64,000 bases of DNA from Helianthus annuus. Its lineage: Eukaryota; Streptophyta; Magnoliopsida; Asterales; Asteraceae. The notes below the pieces were generated by a model. It was given only the letters and a program-made list of their open reading frames with translations, did not search any database and was not told the origin of the DNA. Location: positions 160,735,878 through 160,799,877 of the forward strand of contig NC_035446.2 in assembly GCF_002127325.2 (NCBI RefSeq), given 5' to 3'. The translations under genes were made by a program, and so were the position numbers. Below are positions 44,656 through 55,596 of this stretch, in pieces (the stretch's first letter is position 1; each line of letters begins with the position of its first letter).

Positions 44656-47600
44656 TGTAACACCTCGAAAAATTTCGTCCAATAATGTCTTGACACGTGT
44701 CATAAGGTTCCGGTATGTGAAAACAAACTTTAGAGGGACTAAAAGTGACAAACAGTGAAAACTATGGAACGTAAGGGTCCAAAGTGTCAACAATGGATAA
44801 ATAGACTCTATGATAACCCTACATAATGTTTATAACCTTAAACGGATGGTTCATGGATCATACGACGCTGAAATTGCACAAAAGTGAAGTATTGCAAACT
44901 TTAGGGGCCAAAAGTGTCAACATGTTTAATTTATACCTCTGAGTGAACTTTTGGCAGACCCGAGGCTTTGAGAAGCTAAAATATACTCACTAGAATATGT
45001 GGTTAAAATTTCGTGAAGTTTCGTCAACGTATGAGAAAGTTATGGCCAAAACCGTACTTGAAGGACTAAAAGCGTCAACGTCGAATTTCATGGCTTTTCG
45101 GTTGAGCGCAAAGTTATCCGAGGACATTACCATGTAGGTAAATGTCCCAAGGTTCTTAAAAACCAAGTTTAGGGGTTTACGGGTTGAGAAAAACAGCCGA
45201 AACATCGCATACAAGTTCAGGGACCAAAGCTGTCAAAATGGAAACAAGTTTGGCTGATCAGGGGTCAGGCGACCCGCCTGGTCTGACCCAAGCGGGCCGC
45301 GTGGGGCTGCCAGCGACAGAATTCGCAATTTGGGCTGATTTGAGTCCGAATTTAAGTGCTAACCAGCTGTATCTCGCCTCCAAAAGGCTCCAATGAGATG
45401 CCATGCATGCCTAGGACACAGTAACCTCTGAATTCCAGCTTTAAATCAATTCACAAGACCAATTCTTGGGCATTTGCAATTGCAACCAAGGAGCTCTCAA
45501 CTTGCAAGAACTTCACAAGACTCTCTGGAGCTAATCTGATCATCAAGGCCGATTCCTAGTAGTAACTAAGCATCTATAGGACCCTTGTAAGCTCCCAATT
45601 CAATCTCTAATCCGTTCTTGCTTTGATTATTGCTAAAAGTCAAACTGTTTGATCATACACTTTGACTTTCTGATTAAACAAGTTTCAATCAGTCATTTCT
45701 CGAATTGAAACCAGATTTATGTTGGTATTTATGTGGGAAACAAACCCTCTAAAGGGTATTATCTGAATCCCACTATATGCATGCTAATTGTCGAGTCAAA
45801 CATGTTTCTAAAAAGTCAACAGAAGTGATTTTTGCAAAAATAAGCTTGAATGTTAATATATTAGACATGCAATCTGATTAATCATCATAAATAACTTGTA
45901 ATACATATAAGAATGTGTTTTATCATCATCAACTCGACAATCTATAGTATAAATGCGAATCGGGACCGAAAGTCCTATAAAACGACTATTTCGTAGACTA
46001 TCGATTCGGATTCGTACATGCATGTTTGAGATCTGTATTGGAAAGTATTTTTGACTATTTTTATTTTGGTAAAACTTTCTGGAATTGTTGTTGATTGAGT
46101 CTATACTTAGCCGATTCAAATGCATGTTTCCGATTATGCGTAAAAGTTGACTATTTTGCCCTTTTTGATATAAAACGTGATTTTTGGAAAAGTGAAAGGA
46201 TAGAAATCTTTATTTCTAATATATAAACGTGCACCGAAAATTTCGGATCAGTTGGTGGTCCAGATTGTGAGTTATGGCCATTAGCGTAAAACTATATTAT
46301 AAATTTACATAAACGGTCCTTTTCGCGTAGAACCCGTTTCTGGCCACATTTTGATACAAAACTTTTTACCAACTGATGATATATATTATTTTGGGATTTT
46401 AGGTGATTTTTATTTAATTTTTGGCTGATCGGATCTTAGATCGCCTAGCTATTTCGGTTTATGTCGGTTTTGACCGTTTAAGCCATAAAATGAGTTTTAT
46501 GCATCCTTTTGACCCGAAACCTTTTCCTACTGATTTTATATGTTAAATAAATTATTTTGAGACTTCTGGAAATATAAAAATCTCAGCTTTCATATATAAA
46601 CCCGGAAACAGCTCTAAATCGCATTTTTTAGCGTTTTAAGCGCATAGTAAGCGTTATACCCGTTTTTAACATATAAGACTTATACCTACTGATGTAAATT
46701 GCATATTTTCATATAATAACAGTAAGTATAATATTTTGAACTCAGGTTTCCAGTTTTGGCAGTTTTAGCCCTTGTGAAATTACTAAAATACCCCTACGGT
46801 GCATAGTTTGGTTTTAAATGATAAATTTGGTTTATGGGTCATACCCTACTGTTATAACATGTTAAATTAAGTATATTTTCTGTTTGAACCAGACCCGAAC
46901 CTCAGATTTCTAATTTAACTCTTTTACAATCTTTTAAATGACCAAAATGCCCTTCTAAGGCATAAATTGAGTTTAAAATTATTCCGGGCAATATAGAACA
47001 TAACTTACTGATGTTATATCATATTTAAAGCATATTATATCAGGAAACTTGCATTTGATTCTTTTGGCTACCCGTAACGCCCTTTTAGCGTTTGGTTCGG
47101 TTTACGTAACTAGTTTGCGTAAATTGACCGAAACGGGTCAAACGTTATCATTTTTATTTCAAAATCCAGAATGTATTTAGTATACCCATATTATACAAGT
47201 ATTCAAACTTGTCGGGTCTAAATCACATTCTATCCGGTCTTTCGCTTAATCGTGCGTAAATCGTATCATTCGTAAAACTAACCGGTCAAAGCTTAGGCTT
47301 AAATAAAAGACCCGTTAGGAATCTAATAGGTTAATTATAAACCTTTGTTCCAGATTAGGAGGCCCAGTAAAAGCTACCACACTTACCGTTTGTGTTACAT
47401 ACTTGCTCAGGTAAATACATTTTGACTTATTTTCCCTATACGGGCTTGGGGTACGGTATTTAAAATACCGCTTGATCGGGCGCACAAGTCCTGCACCTTA
47501 TGGGTGTACAGTCTTGAATAGCTTGTGCGACTCGTTTAAACAGTCTTGTCTTACTTTAGGCTTTGGGGGTTATTGACCGTGTCCCGGATATCCTTGGCAT

Positions 47601-48183
47601 TATCTTACGAGATGGCCACGACCAGAGCACGGGGTGTAGGCGTACACTCGGCGTGTATAACTCTTTAATGTGGTGTGTCATTTAATTCTTAGCCCGGACA
47701 GTAGATCCCGGGCCACCAAAGATACGAGTGCATGTAAATCGTTCACAAGTTTATATTATATAATTATCCCAAGTTAATAAAATATTTATGCCTTGTGCAT
47801 TTAAATCAATTTTAAATCATTTTCAAAATGAGTCGGTTGATTTGTATTTACCAGTGTAAACTGACGTATTTTTCCTAAAAGGTTAAGCGCAGGTACTATG
47901 CGAAAATAGGCTGGCTGTTTCCTAAGAGCGTCCACTATAGTCTCGCAAGCTCGGACGACAAATATCTGTTGAACAATTTTTATCTTATTTTATTTGATCC
48001 GCCTGTGGATCCGTTTCAACTACTTATGATGTTATTATGTCATTTTAAATTAAAGTTGAAATGTATCTATTCTGCTTCCGCTGTGCATTTATTATATTGT
48101 GTTGTTTGTCTATGACGATGCCAACTACGTCACTGTACCCCACACCGGGCCCACCGGTGACACGTGGAAATCGGGGTGTGACA
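44656..48183 (+). repeat. Element C 3' LTR, uninterrupted
   Basis: 3,528 bp, TGTAACACC ... GGGGTGTGACA, the reference for reconstructing the split 5' LTR. It shares both termini and parts of the interior with solo LTRs A and E, so all three belong to one broad family, but A and E are closer to each other. A GCGGGCCGCG motif is at 45293. Frames inside are not genes. Confidence 0.95.
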
Positions 48184-48841
48184 TCATTGTATTATAAAAT
48201 GGTCACGTCTTATGCACCGGGTGTAGGCATACACCTGACAGTTGCATAAGGGAAACGGTATCTCACGCTCAGTGGGCCTATACTTGTGACGTGTCTGTTA
48301 ATCTTGACTCGGTTTCTACATCGGGCCCTGAACGTACAACGAACATGTAAATCTGTATACAAGATCATAATTATGATTGTCTCAAAGTTATAAAAGATTA
48401 ATTTTGCCTCTGTGCATTTTAATCAAAGTGTCAAAATAATTTGTGCCTAGCGCATCTAAACCAATTTTTCCTAAACTCTTTTCAAATGAGTCAGTTGGGT
48501 GTATTTACCAGTGAAAACTGACGTATTTTCAAAAGTCTAAGTGACAGGTACAAGTACGTAATAGGCTGGGAGCTGCTCAGGACATTAATAAGGAATCTTG
48601 CAAGTTCTAGGCGTCTAAAGTCTGTTGAACAATTTCTTTGATTTGATTCACCTGTGGATCCTTTACTTTCCGTCGTAACACTTGATATTATTTCATATCC
48701 GGAACGTAATATATTTATCTTTTGCTTCCGCTGTGCATTCATATAATTGTGTGGTTTGACTATATTGTTGCCAACTACGTCACGGTAATCCCCCACCGCG
48801 CCCACCGGTGATATACGTGGAAATCGGGGTGTGACAGTAGA

Positions 48842-49019
48842 ATACATAGAAACTGGTCATAACTAAGTTATAAACATAGAGTTACAAGGAAAAAATAAAT
48901 TATGAAGAGTTACAAGGGAAAAGCAAGATCAAACTAGATAACGATAATCGTAATAATAAACGACTTGTGGTGTGTATATGGAGTAGCAGTCTTGATCGAA
49001 GGGCCTTGTCATATGGGTG
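48842..49019 (-). other. 3' flank of the two-domain HSP20-like gene
   Basis: AT-rich 3' untranslated or intergenic sequence between the right TSD of the retrotransposon complex and the gene stop codon. The gene's 3' end is thus only about 180 bp from the 40-kb insertion. Confidence 0.4.
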
Positions 49020-50122
49020 CTAGTAGGTCACAAAGGGAATAGTTGCTTTGTACATTCCATCTTGCATCTCTTCCTTGATCATACTATGGTTCCTGGTGTA
49101 GAACTCTGGTAAGCGTATGCCTGTAACGTAGCGCACCCTGTCCGTCCCCGTTATTGTTTTTCCTTGGATGAACAAAGTGTCGTGTTTAAAAAAGGACTTG
49201 ACGTCCTCAATCCCGAGTTCAGGCATGTTCAAGGATATGCAAAGGCCGCCGCCTCCGGTGAGAGAGTCCAACTTGTGGAGTCCAGGAGTAAGGCTTATGT
49301 GGAGGCTTTTGGCGGTCTCCTTCCTATACATGGTGAATGATTCCCAGGAGTTTGCGCAATAATGCTTGACTACAAATGGTCGAGCAAGTGTCAAAATAAC
49401 TGAAACAAATGAACGATCATCAGAAGAACATAGTATAAATAAAAAGAAAATAATGAAGTTGAATCAAAGAAAGACAAGTACCAGAGGGGATACTAGAATA
49501 AAACCGGAGCGTGAATCTAAATCTGAGAGCATAGTAGATCTTGGTTAATAAGTTAGTCTTTTTGATCTCTTGGTCTTTGAGCTTGGGCAGGGTGACCTCA
49601 AACATTCCATCTTGAGGCATCTCTATCTTGATCATACAAGTGTTCTTCTGAACGTTATCGGGCAACCCCATGAGTGCACGGTAGATCTCTCTGGGCACCT
49701 TGCCACCGTAGTAGCTCTCGTAATACCTTTGGGCTCGGATGAACAGCAAAGATCTGGTTTCTTCAACAGATGCCTTGACATGCTCCTTTTTTACTCCGGG
49801 CGGCATATTTGCGAATAAATACAACCTTTCATCACTCTCCGTCATCGCCAGTCCGGGAACATTAAAATCCAAGTATTTGTTGTCATCCACAGAGAGTGAT
49901 AACGAAGACAATGACATGGAGGGCTTTACCAGTGAAGTCGAACCTAATTAACACACAATACCATACAATTAAGATCATCATATCATAACCTAACTAACCA
50001 ATTAAGGAAAAGAAATACATACTCAGACTGCTATAGCTTAAGCCATTGCGTGATCGCACTCCGGCGTCAAATAAACACCTTTTCACGCACCGAGCGGATC
50101 TTGCCAGCCGTGCCAACTCCAT
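49020..50122 (-). CDS. Two-domain HSP20-like protein, three exons
   Basis: The proposed minus-strand model is exon 1 50122-50023, exon 2 49943-49482, exon 3 49399-49020, total 942 nt, 313 residues. All joints keep frame: exon 1 ends CTGA before GTATGT, exon 2 begins after TTAATTAG, exon 2 ends TCTG before GTACTT, exon 3 begins after TTTGTTTCAG. Exon 1 encodes a basic, Ser/Arg-rich leader (MELARLARSARCVKRCLF) resembling a mitochondrial presequence. Exon 2 holds an alpha-crystallin-like domain (DERLYLFANMPPGVKKEHVK, then MIKIEMPQDGMFEVTLPKLK). Exon 3 holds a second, more diverged copy (LCISLNMPELGIEDVKSFF, then EEMQDGMYKATIPF). Small heat-shock proteins usually have one such domain. If exon 2 reads through, a single-domain protein of about 209 residues ends at 49420, so alternative transcripts or two adjacent genes are possible. 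Mitochondrial location is inferred from the leader only. Confidence 0.7.
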
Positions 50123-50557
50123 GATTGATTGCGATTAGGATTAGGATTGATCGAATCACGGTAGGTTTTCGTAGGGAGGAAGAAGAAGAAGACTCGGTAA
50201 AGCTCACGTTTTTATTTTCGGGCTCAAAAGTTTCAATCTCCTTTTATATATGTACATAACCGATAATAACTAGTAATAGATTTTATTTTTTTCTTTTTAT
50301 CCTTTTTTTAATCTTAGCTTAATATTATTTGAAGAATCTCAGTTTCCTAATCCGATTAGATACCTTCTAGGATTTTTTTTTTCTTAATAGCAAATCTTAC
50401 TCCTATTATAAATTACACCAATAAATTTAAGTTAAATCTTTGCCCAGGTTTGAAGCTACGATATCCATTCTAAGGGACATAAACCAAATGGACTAACCAC
50501 ACATTGGCATATAGATACCTTCTTGGATTTACTTTGATGTTTACAGGTTGTCTTGAT
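50123..50557 (-). promoter_or_regulatory. Upstream region of the two-domain HSP20-like gene
   Basis: Minus-strand promoter region. A TATA-like TATATAAAAGGAG (plus-strand CTCCTTTTATATA near 50240) lies about 115 bp upstream of the ATG, followed by a 5' leader with GAGTCTTCTTCTTCTTCC. No clear heat-shock element (three alternating GAA/TTC blocks) was confirmed by eye. The upstream part is AT-rich. Confidence 0.4.
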
Positions 50558-50691
50558 CAATGTTTTCAGAACCGGACCGATCGACGGCCAATTGTTAATA
50601 GCGGATTTGTTTGTGAACCGGCCCAGATAAGCTTACGGGTCCTGGCCGGACCGGTCTGACCGGCCGGCCCGGTCCGGTTTTTAAAACATTG
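50558..50691. mobile_element. hAT-type MITE (134 bp)
   Basis: Ends CAATGTTTTCAGAACCGGAC and GTCCGGTTTTTAAAACATTG are imperfect terminal inverted repeats. The element is flanked by the 8-bp direct repeat GTCTTGAT (50550-50557 and 50692-50699), the duplication length of hAT transposons. The interior is rich in CCGG blocks (GACCGGCCGGCCCGG). It is too short to encode a transposase. Confidence 0.85.
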
Positions 50692-50799
50692 GTCTTGATC
50701 GATCATTGTATTTAGGGGTTTTCCCAAAACCGGAGCATCCATTGTTAATAGACATGTTTGTTTATCACCGAATTACTTTCATAAGAGATCGTGTAAAAA

Positions 50800-50801
<2 letters not shown>

Positions 50802-50830
<29 letters not shown>
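50802..50830. repeat. (TA)n microsatellite
   Basis: Uninterrupted TA dinucleotide run of about 29 bp within the AT-rich stretch 50700-51064, which holds no gene. Confidence 0.85.
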
Positions 50831-50833
<3 letters not shown>

Positions 50834-51064
50834 CTAACCTCGACCTAAAATGTCAAAACTTTGATACAATTTCAATTTATTTAAGTATATCAAATACGAC
50901 TAACTAAGATTTCTTGATTTTACTTTAAAAGTTGTCACAAATGGCCTCTCAAGTTTCAGTTAGTTTCTTAATATCATGAAACCATTGAGCCACCTAATTT
51001 TTGAGAAACAACTATTGAATTACCAAAATTGATAAACCATAAAGGAAAAAGCCCAATGCAGGTT

Positions 51065-52168
51065 GTTATGTCTCGGTTACAAGAAAATGGTTATACTTAT
51101 TATACTTCCATCAATAGTATTTCAAATGAGTTGGAATCGTTATTTTTCGCTCATTAGACATCCTTAGACTTATTGCGTGCTTTTCCACATGTGATGCTTA
51201 TGGATGCCACGTATAAGACAAACAAGTATAATATTCCGTTTCTTGAAATTGTTGGTGTAACTTCTACTAGTAAGACGTTTTCTATAGCTTTTGCGTTTAT
51301 GCATAAAGAAACAAAGGACATCTACGTGTGGGTATTACATTGCTTAAAGTCAATATTAGATAACTGCATGCAACCACGCGTTATAGTTACAGACCGAGAG
51401 TTCGCCCTCATGAACGCATGTCAACAGATTTTTCCGGATGCCACCCAATTACTTTGTAGATTTCATATTTCTCAAAGCATATTTAGGAATTGCAAGTCAC
51501 ATTTCAAGTCAAAGCATAAGTGGGAGTCTTTTACTAGCATGTGGAGTTCACTAATTGAGTCTTCAACTTTGACATCATTCAAGGAAAATTACAAAGAACT
51601 TCAATCAATGTTGACCAAATATCCAGGTATTTTTTTTTAATTATTATTGTTGTTGTTGTTGTTGTTTTGTTAGCGTTCTCATCATAATATTACAGGTGTT
51701 TTGCATTACTTGGAAGAAACTTGGTTGAACAATCACAAAGAACTGTTTGTCTCCTTTTGGACTGATAAATGCTTACATTTTAGAAATCAGACAACCAACA
51801 GAGTTGAGAGCCAACATGCAAAGCTAAAAGTCTACTTGAATTCAGCTAATTCTACCTTAGATAAGTTTGTGGGTTGCATTGACGAAATTGTTTTATCACA
51901 ATTTACATCAATTAAAGCAAGTTTCCAAAAAAGTATAAATACATTAAAGCATGAGCATAATTCACCAATCTTGAAACTTCTACGTGGTTTTGTTTCTCAT
52001 GAGGCGCTCGACATAATAGTGGAACAGCTCAAGGTAACCTCTTCTAATTGTGGTTGTCAGCAATCACAATTATGTACAGATTGGGAAGTTATGTACAGAT
52101 CTCGCATAAACAGGTATAGGGAGCTGATGAACCCTAATCCAGACCGAAGTGTACAATATGTTGGTTAA
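51065..52168 (+). pseudogene. MULE transposase domain pseudogene
   Basis: An open frame to 51640 and a second from 51701 are joined by a short intron (GT at about 51626, AG before GTGTTTTGCATTACTTGG at 51697). The first part carries the catalytic MULE transposase domain: HVMLMDATYKTNKYNIPFLE with the first Asp, then PRVIVTDREFALMNACQQIF with the second, and LLCRFHISQSI. The second part has the downstream region (TTNRVESQHAKLKVYL, a likely third acidic residue) and a Cys-rich segment. Upstream homology continues to 51065 (SRLQENGYTYYTSINS, ELESLFFAH) but is broken by a TAG at 51155-51157. The N-terminal DNA-binding domain is missing. It resembles MULE/FAR1-related proteins and is probably a truncated transposon copy rather than a host gene. 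Different from, and complementary in domain content to, the fragment at 2249-4107. Confidence 0.75.
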
Positions 52169-52295
52169 ACTTTAATTGCAATTTTTTTTTAAACTTCATT
52201 TGTTACTTATGGATAAGAACCTTCTAGATGCATGTTTGGATTGATTCGATTATGTTTCGATGAAATTGAATTGCTTTTGATTGATATTCGGTTTA

Positions 52296-53504
52296 GAGTT
52301 AATTGCCAAAATCGCCCCTGAGGTTTGAGCACATTTGCCATTTTCGTCCAAAATGACACTTTTGTACCATTTTGCCCCCCACGTTTGTAACTTTTTGCCA
52401 TTTTCATCCAAACAACTAACTTAGTTTATTTTTTCTGTTAAGTTGAATGATATTTGGATGAAAATGGCAACTATAAACCACAGGGACGAAAATGGGAAAT
52501 GTGCTCAAACTCTTTTTAATTCCTTTTATTTAGTTAATTTTGTCACATATATAATAAAAAAGAATATACATGCAATTTTTATATGAAAAAAATAATAGTT
52601 TTCTCACATATTTTTTATAAATTTTCATCCAACCACTAACTAAGTTAATTTTTTTCTATTAAGGCGAAGGATGTTTTAAATTTTATAAATTAATACAGAA
52701 ATTGATTTCCAGTTGTCTATATAGATCAATTTTATAAAAATAAATCTACTTAAACCTCTAATTTTTATAAAACTAAAATGCTTGTGACCTTATAGAAAAA
52801 TGTCAAATAAACAAATATTATCATATGTACCAAGTTTTTAATGCATCTTCTACTCTTTTAAATTCGCCCCTAACGAAAAACAAAAGCCAGTGCCCCCATC
52901 AAACAACGTACCGTTACCAAACCTTAAAATTACCCACCAAATAGTAAGTATAATGCCATCTAATATTTTGTGATAAACACTTTTCACGACGAGCTATTTT
53001 CTTGTTAAACTCTCAAAAACAGAATCGAAATATTCATGTTACTTAGAGAAAGAAAACAAAGTTCTATTGAACAAAAGACAACATTTAATAACCTTGATAC
53101 AAAAAATTAATTTATAAAATTTAAAACATCTTTCGCCTTAATAGAAAAAAATTAACTTAGTGGATGGATGAAAATTTATAAAAAAAAATATGTGACAAAA
53201 CTATTATTTTTTTCGTATAAAAATTGCATGTATATTCTTTTTAATTTATATATGTGACAAAATTAACTAAATAAAAGAAATTAAAAAGAGTTTGAGCATA
53301 GTTGCCATTTTCGTCCATGTGGTTTATATTTGTCATTTTCATCCAAATATCCTTTAACTTAAAAGAAAAAATAAACTAAGTTAGTGGTTTGGATGAAAAT
53401 GGCAAAAAGTTACAAACGTGGGGGGCAAAATGGTACAAAAGTGTCATTTTGGACGAAAATGGCAAATGTGTCCAAACCTCAGGGGTGATTTTGGCAATTA
53501 ACTC
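52296..53504. mobile_element. Non-autonomous MULE with long TIRs (1,209 bp)
   Basis: Ends GAGTTAATTGCCAAAATCGC and its reverse complement, with 9-bp direct repeats TTCGGTTTA (52287-52295 and 53505-53513), the duplication length of Mutator elements. Inverted repeats extend about 400 bp on each side (52296-52696 and 53099-53504) and include multiple TGCCATTTTCGTCC phrases. The middle 400 bp is AT-rich with no frame. Its RNA could fold into a long hairpin. Confidence 0.9.
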
Positions 53505-53513
53505 TTCGGTTTA

Positions 53514-54389
53514 TTTTGAATCAAGTTTGAACATTTCAGTTGGTTATAGATCATTCATTTACGAAGTGAATCGGTTGGTGTATCATTTGTGATTTCGAAC
53601 AGTTTTTTTTTTTAATCTAAAAACCCATATTATACTTTGAAGATAAATATGTCACTTGAGAAAAAAAAAGCTACAGGACTCGTGGGAAAAAGAATATGGA
53701 TTTGAGTTTATTGTTTCAAGACCAAGCTTAATTGTTTTTAGGGTTCTGCTAGATTAATTGTTTATTGTTACGTGGTATACATTGTGAATAATATACAAGG
53801 ATTTGAGTTTGTTTAGAAAATGTTGTTCAATATATCTAAAAAAATCAAACAATTTTGATCATTGTTTAGGAGATCTGGATTTTATAAAAAATGTGAGTCA
53901 TGGATTTTTAAAGGGTGAAATTTGAAAAGTTTTAAAATGTTTTTTATGGAAAGGGGGTGCATTTAGTAAAAATGGGGGTGCATTTAACCAACTCATATTC
54001 ATATTATTAAAATATATATGATGATATATGATGATATCAGAAACATACATAACGAATCAAAGGTTTAGAAAGACAATCAACATCAAGATAGCTCCATAAA
54101 ACAATGAAACATGGAAAATATTTTTTTAGCTTTTTTAATATACTACTATAATCATTTTAACCAACTATTCATTATAACCGATAAAAGATGGTAAAGTCTT
54201 TCACTTACAAGCGTTGAGAAGATCGAAGAGAAAACCCTAAGTTTTCCCCTGCTCTACCATGTATGAAAGAGAAAACCCCCATTTCTTCATCTGCAAAATC
54301 ACATAGTTCGTAACCGTAAGAAAGTAGAATCATAGCAGAATCGTAATCGCAATATAGCAGAATCATAGTTCGGAATCGAAATCGTAATC
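53514..54389. other. AT-rich non-coding stretch
   Basis: Nothing recognisable beyond AT-rich low-complexity sequence and a repeated GGGGGTGCATTTA phrase (near 53945 and 53972). No supported gene. Confidence 0.45.
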
Positions 54390-54394
54390 GTAAT

Positions 54395-55132
54395 TGTTGG
54401 ATCTGAGTTTGATTTTGATTGTATTTTATGTTTGTAAATAAGATGAAGATGGATGAGTGTGCAGCGGAAACTATAATGAACACAAACTTTGCATACAATC
54501 AAACGAGAGTAATACTTTTATCAAACATCTTTACACAATGAACCGAAAGATTGAATTTATTTCAAACACGATTAAAATGATTGATGAATGAATGCAAACT
54601 CCCCCTCAGCCAGAGCTCAGTAGTTTGTTCGTGCAAAGAAGACGAATGATGCAAAGAGCTAATAGAACAGTACACAGTACTGAACTATTTATAGGCACTT
54701 GCAAACTACTGAGCATCTTAGCTGACGTCACCATGAAAGTGACATCTAACCTCCTAACAAACTCTAACCTCTGATCTATACAGACACTGCTTGTGTTAAC
54801 TACTGCTAATACATTCTATTACAAAACATACTTTAGAACAGCTGCTGCAACCTTCTACTGCTGTGAACCCAACAGCACTTGTCCGGATCAGCAGTGCTTG
54901 ACTCAAGGCAGTAGATTGAATCAGCAGGACTTTAATCTTCCATCAGATCTTTAGTTGAGCAGCAGTTATGGGTCAGCAGTTTAGCAAGATCAGCAGATAG
55001 GAGGTCATCAGTAGTTGTAATCACTTTCAAGGGGAGAGATTTGTATATCAACATCTGCTTATTCAGGATCCACTGCTCTGATCCAGTTTTGGCTTTAATT
55101 ATCTGTTCCTCTGATAGGGTTTAATCCCAACA
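54395..55132 (-). mobile_element. Solo LTR F (Copia-like), 738 bp
   Basis: In minus-strand sense it starts TGTTGGGATTAAACCCTATC and ends CAGATCCAACA, with TG...CA termini and a 5-bp direct repeat GTAAT (54390-54394 and 55133-55137). A minus-strand TATA box (CTATAAATAGTTC) is near 54690. No internal region accompanies it. The TGTTGGGATTAAACCC start is familiar from plant Copia LTRs, but family is not proven. Several CAGCAG/GATCAGCAG phrases occur at 54840-55020. Confidence 0.8.
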
Positions 55133-55137
55133 GTAAT

Positions 55138-55596
55138 TATCATAACATAACAATAGAAGATTAAGATGCATATGGCTTATTGCAGCGATTATTGCAGCGA
55201 CGATCCGCATGAAAATTGAAAGATTAAACCACCGATTTCCATTAATTGGCGTCTATTATTGCAGCGATTACGGTATTGAAGTCGGCTGAAGGTGGATAGA
55301 AAGGGGTGGGAGGTTTACCTAATTTGTAAGTTGTAGGGTTAAATTATACATATATTAAAAAACAAACGCATTGAACAGTAAACTATGGCATTTTTGTAAT
55401 TTACATGCTCAAACCAGGCAGAACATAAAACCCTAAAAGTAACGCACAATGATCTAACACCCCACACATATGTACAGAGGAGACATGGTGATGATTCCCG
55501 CGTCGTCACGGCGGTGGTGATTAGAAACCCTAGCCGTTCAACCCATTTCAAGAAACAAATCGTCAGAGAAAAAGAGGAGCCAGAGAATCAAGAGAG
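55138..55596. other. Intergenic stretch with ATTGCAGCGA repeats
   Basis: The phrase ATTGCAGCGA(T/C) occurs three times (55180-55270). Further on, sequence becomes less AT-rich, and GAAACCCTAGCC near 55525 resembles plant 5' leader sequence. Confidence 0.35.

Larger units (their letters stand above)
11065..48183 (+). mobile_element. Element C: chromovirus-like Ty3/Gypsy retrotransposon, interrupted by B and D
   Basis: Plus-strand element with 3.5-kb LTRs, a Met-type primer-binding site, an extra leader ORF, gag, a protease-RT-RNase H-integrase frame and a purine tract. B (11786-21551) sits inside the 5' LTR; D (27371-40728) sits inside gag. Without them C is about 14 kb. The LTRs differ at roughly two dozen positions plus a one-base indel by eye, so C is older than B and D. 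Domain order RT-RNase H-integrase marks Ty3/Gypsy; the integrase and its C-terminal extension suggest a Tekay/Del-like chromovirus. It is inactive here because gag is split and the gag-protease junction is frameshifted. Confidence 0.92.
8252..48836 (+). mobile_element. Solo LTR A (Ty3/Gypsy type), split by element C
   Basis: Begins TGTAACACCTCGAAATTTTG at 8252 and ends GGGGTGTGACA at 48836, flanked by GTAGA (8247-8251 and 48837-48841). Its own sequence is 8252-11064 plus 48189-48836, about 3.46 kb. The two halves join seamlessly when C and one TCATT copy are removed: the joined order matches the intact solo LTR at 58101-61499. No internal domain flanks it, so it is a solo LTR left by LTR-LTR recombination. 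A TATA-type box (CTATAAATAG) sits at 9221-9230, with four GCGGGCCGC motifs just upstream. Confidence 0.92.
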
